Of a stretch of 8,102 nt of DNA, positions 5,085 through 8,102 are shown in pieces (the first letter of the stretch is position 1; every line of letters starts with the position of its first letter). Source of the DNA: Candidatus Woesearchaeota archaeon (GTDB lineage: Archaea > Nanobdellota > Nanobdellia > Woesearchaeales > UBA11576). The stretch is taken from assembly GCA_030591125.1 (NCBI GenBank), contig JAUVBP010000047.1, forward strand, positions 1 through 8,102, in the 5' to 3' direction. The position numbers were made by a program, and so were the translations under genes. Below the pieces are notes generated by a model. That model saw only the letters and a list, made by a program, of their open reading frames with translations. It ran no database searches and had not been told where the DNA came from.

Positions 5085-5831
5085 ATGTATGAAAAACAAT
5101 TACAACGGGTTGGACTCACAGAAGGTGAATCAAAGGTATACGAAGCGTTATTGACTTTGGGTTCTTCTACCGTAGGTCCTGTCGTGAAGAGAGCAGGTGT
5201 AGCATACTCCAATATCTATGAGATACTCAATAGATTGCTGGAGAAAGGTCTGGTGAGCTTTATTGTCAAAGAAAAGACCAGATATTATCAAGCTGAAGAG
5301 CCCAATAGGATAAGAGATTATATCCAGAAGCAAGAAGAGCATTTGAAAGAGAGCAGACAGACATTTGAAAATATCCTTCCGGAGCTAGAGTCTGTAAGAA
5401 GTTTTGTCGGAAATAAAGAAGAAGCAGAAATATTTGTAGGTCAAAAAGGACTATTATCATCTTTTGAGAAGCTTCTGAAGAATTCACGTAAGCGAGATGT
5501 AGGCTTCTTTTTTTATGTTCATGATCCTAAATACTATGAACAGGCAGAGAAATTCTATATCAAGTCTTGGGACATACTAAAGAAGTATGGAAATAGATGG
5601 AAAGGCATCAGTAATGAAAGACTTAAAGAGACAAAATTAGCCGCAAGTTATCCGAAATTCATAGAACAGAAATACGTCTCATTCCCTGTTCCTGGTAACA
5701 TAGATATAATGAATGATAAAGTGCTGATAACTGTCTGGAGAGACAAGCCCATAGGGATATTGATACATTCCCAAGAGATGGCAGAAAGTTTCAAACAGTA
5801 TTTTGATTCTGTCTGGAAACAAGCTCAGTAG
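5085..5831 (+). CDS. TrmB-family transcriptional regulator
   Basis: A 248-residue DNA-binding regulator. The N-terminal 70 residues form a winged helix-turn-helix of the TrmB type: LTEGESKVYEALLTLG (11-26), then VVKRAGVAYSNIYEILNRLL (33-52) as the recognition region, and a wing around EKTRYYQAEEP (63-73). A charged helix at about 74-105 would form a dimerising coiled coil. The C-terminal part, EAEIFVGQKGLLSSFEKLLK onwards, looks like the phospholipase-D-like sensor domain of TrmB proteins, without catalytic HKD motifs that I can see. In this family that domain binds sugars or other small ligands; the ligand here is unknown. The ATG at 5085 has no Shine-Dalgarno and a TATA box 31 bases upstream. 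A palindrome at 5067-5078 is a likely autoregulatory site. Neighbours do not reveal a pathway beyond the divergent 56-residue gene. Convergent with the transporter, nine bases apart. Confidence 0.9.
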   Translation: MYEKQLQRVGLTEGESKVYEALLTLGSSTVGPVVKRAGVAYSNIYEILNRLLEKGLVSFIVKEKTRYYQAEEPNRIRDYIQKQEEHLKESRQTFENILPELESVRSFVGNKEEAEIFVGQKGLLSSFEKLLKNSRKRDVGFFFYVHDPKYYEQAEKFYIKSWDILKKYGNRWKGISNERLKETKLAASYPKFIEQKYVSFPVPGNIDIMNDKVLITVWRDKPIGILIHSQEMAESFKQYFDSVWKQAQ

Positions 5832-5840
5832 ATCCTCCAA

Positions 5841-6629
5841 TTATCCACTCAGAGCCAGCCTTGTCTTTCCAGATACTGTTGTTCTACTTTCTTTCCTCAA
5901 CCACCACACACCTAGATACGCGAAAGGCGTGTCGAGCAGTGCGAAGAGTATCTTGAATATCCAGTATGGCACGATGAGGGATATGACAAAGACCGCGTCC
6001 CACATCGGGGCTGTCTTGTAGAATGCCACGAACATGAACACTGTACTGTCTATCAGCTGACTGAAAAAAGTGGAAATGTTGTTACGTAACCATAAGTGCC
6101 TACCTTCTGTCTTACGTTTCCAGAAATGGAATGACCACATGTCATGCAGTTGGGCAATGACGAATGCCAATATGCTTGCTATTGTCATACGGATGGTTAC
6201 CTTGAATATCATAGAGTAGCTCTCGTTGTCTATCGAACGCTCGGCGGCAGGCACTGCGATTGCTATAGAGGTTATCAGTATCATCAACAGGAGAGCTATG
6301 ACGCCTGTGGTGATGAACTCCAGCACTTTTCTCCTGCCATGGACCTCTGCAATCATATCTGTTATCAGGAACATCAGAGGCACTGTAAGGATCCCTACCG
6401 AGACATGCACTGTACTGAAGAAGTTGAGGGCTATCTCCCTGCCCCCTATTGTCTGGAGAAATATCTTGAGAAGGTATATCAATGGGAAGAATATCATGTT
6501 AAGAGGGGTTGATAGGAATGAAGGTATGTCGAAATGGGTTATCTTGCTACCTAGCACATTAGACAATATCAGCGCAGCGACAAATAATCCTAACAATAGG
6601 TTAGTCTTATCCTTTATGTCAAACCTCAT
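5841..6629 (-). CDS. yhhQ: YhhQ/VUT-family queuosine precursor transporter
   Basis: Integral membrane protein of 262 residues, inferred to import 7-deazaguanine precursors such as preQ0 or preQ1 for queuosine or, in archaea, archaeosine. Hydrophobic segments lie at about 11-27, 41-60, 76-92, 106-127, 144-161, 185-202 and 207-228. Diagnostic residues are present: TDMIAEVHGRRK (90-101), matching the family TDxxxExxG pattern, QLHDMW (160-165) and NNISTFFSQLIDS (183-195), where the paired Q and D positions are conserved in VUT proteins. It is longer than the usual 220 or so because of an extra loop around 59-73. GGGGGAG at 6636-6642 lies 6 bases before the ATG at 6629. The substrate is assigned from family knowledge only. 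Presence next to a wyosine gene in the same window fits a tRNA-modification interest, but the genes are not in one operon. Confidence 0.9.
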   Translation of the reverse strand: MRFDIKDKTNLLLGLFVAALILSNVLGSKITHFDIPSFLSTPLNMIFFPLIYLLKIFLQTIGGREIALNFFSTVHVSVGILTVPLMFLITDMIAEVHGRRKVLEFITTGVIALLLMILITSIAIAVPAAERSIDNESYSMIFKVTIRMTIASILAFVIAQLHDMWSFHFWKRKTEGRHLWLRNNISTFFSQLIDSTVFMFVAFYKTAPMWDAVFVISLIVPYWIFKILFALLDTPFAYLGVWWLRKESRTTVSGKTRLALSG

Positions 6630-6664
6630 ATGTGTCTCCCCCGCTGAAAGTGGTTCTGACTTGG

Positions 6665-6672
6665 ATTATAAA
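6665..6672 (-). promoter_or_regulatory. TATA box of the transporter gene
   Basis: TTTATAAT on the minus strand predicts initiation near 6642, so the transcript would begin at about the GGGGGAG Shine-Dalgarno (6636-6642) and have a leader of about a dozen bases. Confidence 0.5.
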
Positions 6673-6727
6673 CATTTCGTTTGACTCTTAAACCGCGTGG
6701 ATACTGTTTTTAGGGGTTGCGTATACA

Positions 6728-6735
6728 TTTAAATA
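6728..6735 (+). promoter_or_regulatory. TATA box of folC
   Basis: TTTAAATA is centred about 28 bases before ATG at 6759, predicting a leaderless mRNA. This decides the start: a TTG at 6717 in the same frame lies upstream of the TATA box and cannot be on the transcript. A GTATAC palindrome (6721-6726) sits just ahead of it in the BRE position. Confidence 0.65.
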
Positions 6736-6758
6736 CGGCCTCTTTCTCTGCCTGTGTC

Positions 6759-7943
6759 ATGGATGTAGAACCTACATATGAAGAAGTCCTGAACCATATG
6801 AACAGCATGGAGTTCTCAGGCATGAAGCTGGGGATAGAGAGGATAAGAGATGCATTACGGCTCTTCGGCAATCCTGAGAAGAGGCTTAAGATAATACATA
6901 TCGCAGGCACCAATGGCAAAGGTTCTGTGGCGGCCATGCTTTCAGTAATGCTGAAGAATGCAGGTTCCCGGGTGGGGATGTTCACCTCCCCACATCTTGT
7001 CGATGTGAGAGAGCGGATCCGTATCAATGGGGAACTCATCAGCAAACAGGATTTCAAGGACCTATTTCTCGAAGCCAAGGCAATGATGTCAGAGTTGACA
7101 TTCTTTGAGCTTGTGACACTCATGGCCGTGCTTCATTTTGTGAAGCAGAAAGTGGATCGTGCAATCTTTGAGTCAGGTCTAGGCGGCACTTATGATGCCA
7201 CTAATTTTCAGAATGACCATATATCAGTCATAACTTCAATATCATTGGATCATATGCACATACTCGGCGATTCTGTCGAACAGATAGCGCGTGACAAGTG
7301 CGGCATAATCACTGAGGGTCGGAAAGTCGTCACTACCTCATCTAATCAGAGAGTCATGAGCATCATCAGAGATGCTGTTGAGGTCAAGGGTGCAGGATTG
7401 ATTGTTGCAGGAGTGACAGATCTTGATGTATCCCTGAACGGTGCTTTCCAGAAAGAGAATGCAGGGATCGCTGTCCAGGTCGCCAAAGAGCTGGGCGTAC
7501 CTGACAATATCATAAAGGAATCGCTTCTCGAAGTGGAATGGCCGGGAAGGGCAGAGTTCATAGAAAAGAATGTCCTGATCGATTGTGCACATAACCCTGC
7601 GGGTGTCGACGCATTGAAGGCTTATGTCGAGTCATTGGAATACGATAAGCTGGTCATCGTATTCGCTGCCTGCAGGAACAAGGATTATCAGGAGATGATC
7701 GACAGGCTTCCTGATCATGATAGATTGATATTCACGCAGAGCAGCATAGAACGTAGGTTGCCTATATCCGCGGTTCCAGATGACATCGATTGCATCAAGA
7801 TTGTAGATCCATTAGAGGCACTTGAGCATGCAAAGTCGCTTGCTGGTGAGAATGGGCTGGTCGTGGTGTGCGGTTCTATATTCCTTGTAGGGGACATAAA
7901 ATCAGCATTAGCTGCTGATCTTGTCCATGATCTTGTTTCCTAA
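6759..7943 (+). CDS. folC: Folylpolyglutamate synthase / dihydrofolate synthase family (FolC)
   Basis: Mur-ligase-family ATP-dependent enzyme that adds glutamate to folates (and in some organisms to dihydropteroate), keeping the cofactor in the cell. The 394 residues show the P-loop HIAGTNGKGS (47-56), TSPHLVDVRERIRING (76-91), the FESGLGGTYDATN segment (137-149), SISLDHMHILGD (160-171), the carbamylated-lysine region RDKCGII with Lys180, WPGRAEF (261-267), DCAHNPAG (275-282) and GSIFLVGD near the C-terminus. The usual GGRLDATN is GGTYDATN here and the usual EKAGI is DKCGI, mild departures. Length is slightly under the typical 420. The ATG at 6759 is set by the TATA box. It supplies the folate pool used by the nearby ThyX protein. 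Whether it also has dihydrofolate synthase activity cannot be told from sequence. Its last 36 bases overlap a convergent gene. Confidence 0.93.
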   Translation: MDVEPTYEEVLNHMNSMEFSGMKLGIERIRDALRLFGNPEKRLKIIHIAGTNGKGSVAAMLSVMLKNAGSRVGMFTSPHLVDVRERIRINGELISKQDFKDLFLEAKAMMSELTFFELVTLMAVLHFVKQKVDRAIFESGLGGTYDATNFQNDHISVITSISLDHMHILGDSVEQIARDKCGIITEGRKVVTTSSNQRVMSIIRDAVEVKGAGLIVAGVTDLDVSLNGAFQKENAGIAVQVAKELGVPDNIIKESLLEVEWPGRAEFIEKNVLIDCAHNPAGVDALKAYVESLEYDKLVIVFAACRNKDYQEMIDRLPDHDRLIFTQSSIERRLPISAVPDDIDCIKIVDPLEALEHAKSLAGENGLVVVCGSIFLVGDIKSALAADLVHDLVS

Positions 7944-8102
7944 GTCTGTACAGGCCAGCTTTGTGTCTTCTTGTCTTGTAACTTCTTCAGGGTCTTCTGC
8001 CCTGGCAATCACAGAACCCGCACTGATCATCTTCATCCCTTTGACATAATTACTGAAGATCTGTTCTAAGAATGTTTTCCAATTGTCAATCGGTTGTGCA
8101 CC
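7908..8102 (-). CDS. Unrecognised protein, C-terminal 64 residues, 5' end outside window
   Basis: From the right edge the minus strand is open for 64 codons to TAA at 7910-7908. The visible part begins GAQPIDNWKTFLEQIFSNYV, continues KGMKMISAGSVIARAEDPEE, and ends LACTDLGNKIMDKISS. It looks like soluble helical protein; I recognise no domain or motif. The 3' end overlaps the folC 3' end by 36 bases in convergent orientation, so the last 11 codons and the stop are shared with folC on the opposite strand. The composition (mixed acidic and basic residues with spaced hydrophobics) supports real coding rather than a chance opening, but only a fragment can be judged. Confidence 0.65.
   Translation of the reverse strand, partial: GAQPIDNWKTFLEQIFSNYVKGMKMISAGSVIARAEDPEEVTRQEDTKLACTDLGNKIMDKISS

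Noticed and set aside
5016..5099. Longer N-terminus for the 56-residue protein, starting at 5099
   Set aside because: It would cross the shared TATA box and the palindrome and begin within the TrmB-family coding sequence; the ATG at 5015 has a GAGG at the right distance.
6717..6758. Upstream TTG start for folC adding 14 residues
   Set aside because: The TATA box at 6728-6735 lies downstream of that TTG, so the codon would not be transcribed; the ATG at 6759 also fits FolC family starts.

Overview
This window reads as a compact archaeal chromosome segment. The signs are a TYW1-type wyosine synthase, a TrmB-family regulator, TATA boxes centred about 25-31 bases before start codons (leaderless or near-leaderless transcription) mixed with a few Shine-Dalgarno-led genes, and T-tracts at gene ends. 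The gene set and the small unrecognised proteins would suit a DPANN-type lineage such as Woesearchaeota, but that placement is a guess from general resemblance and could not be tested here.

Layout. Positions 1-865 (-) hold most of a radical-SAM tRNA 4-demethylwyosine synthase, cut by the left edge. An intergenic stretch follows (866-1126) with a 155-base element closed by a perfect 14-bp inverted repeat and containing nested stems. 1127-1630 (+) is an unrecognised protein with a PepSY-like end. 1631-1935 is non-coding and holds a dense row of four perfect hairpins, the first able to form a pseudoknot. 2006-2116 (+) is a probable 36-residue acidic protein with a strong Shine-Dalgarno and TTG start, followed by a T10 terminator. 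2223-2906 (-) is dTMP kinase and 3097-4842 (+), divergent from it, is a two-domain ThyX-like thymidylate synthase. 4845-5015 (-) is a 56-residue unknown protein. It is divergent from a TrmB-family regulator at 5085-5831 (+); the two share one TATA region beside a 12-bp palindrome. 5841-6629 (-) is a YhhQ/VUT queuosine-precursor transporter. 6759-7943 (+) is FolC. An unknown gene enters from the right edge on the minus strand and overlaps the folC 3' end tail to tail (7908-8102).

Two themes run through the window. One is thymidylate and folate: ThyX would make dTMP from dUMP with methylene-tetrahydrofolate, dTMP kinase would take dTMP to dTDP, and FolC would glutamylate the folate carrier. The other is tRNA modification: TYW1 builds the wyosine precursor at G37, and a YhhQ-type transporter would import deazaguanine precursors for queuosine or archaeosine. 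The least explained parts are the two structured non-coding elements that flank the PepSY-like gene, the small acidic gene, and the divided active-site motif in the tandem ThyX protein.
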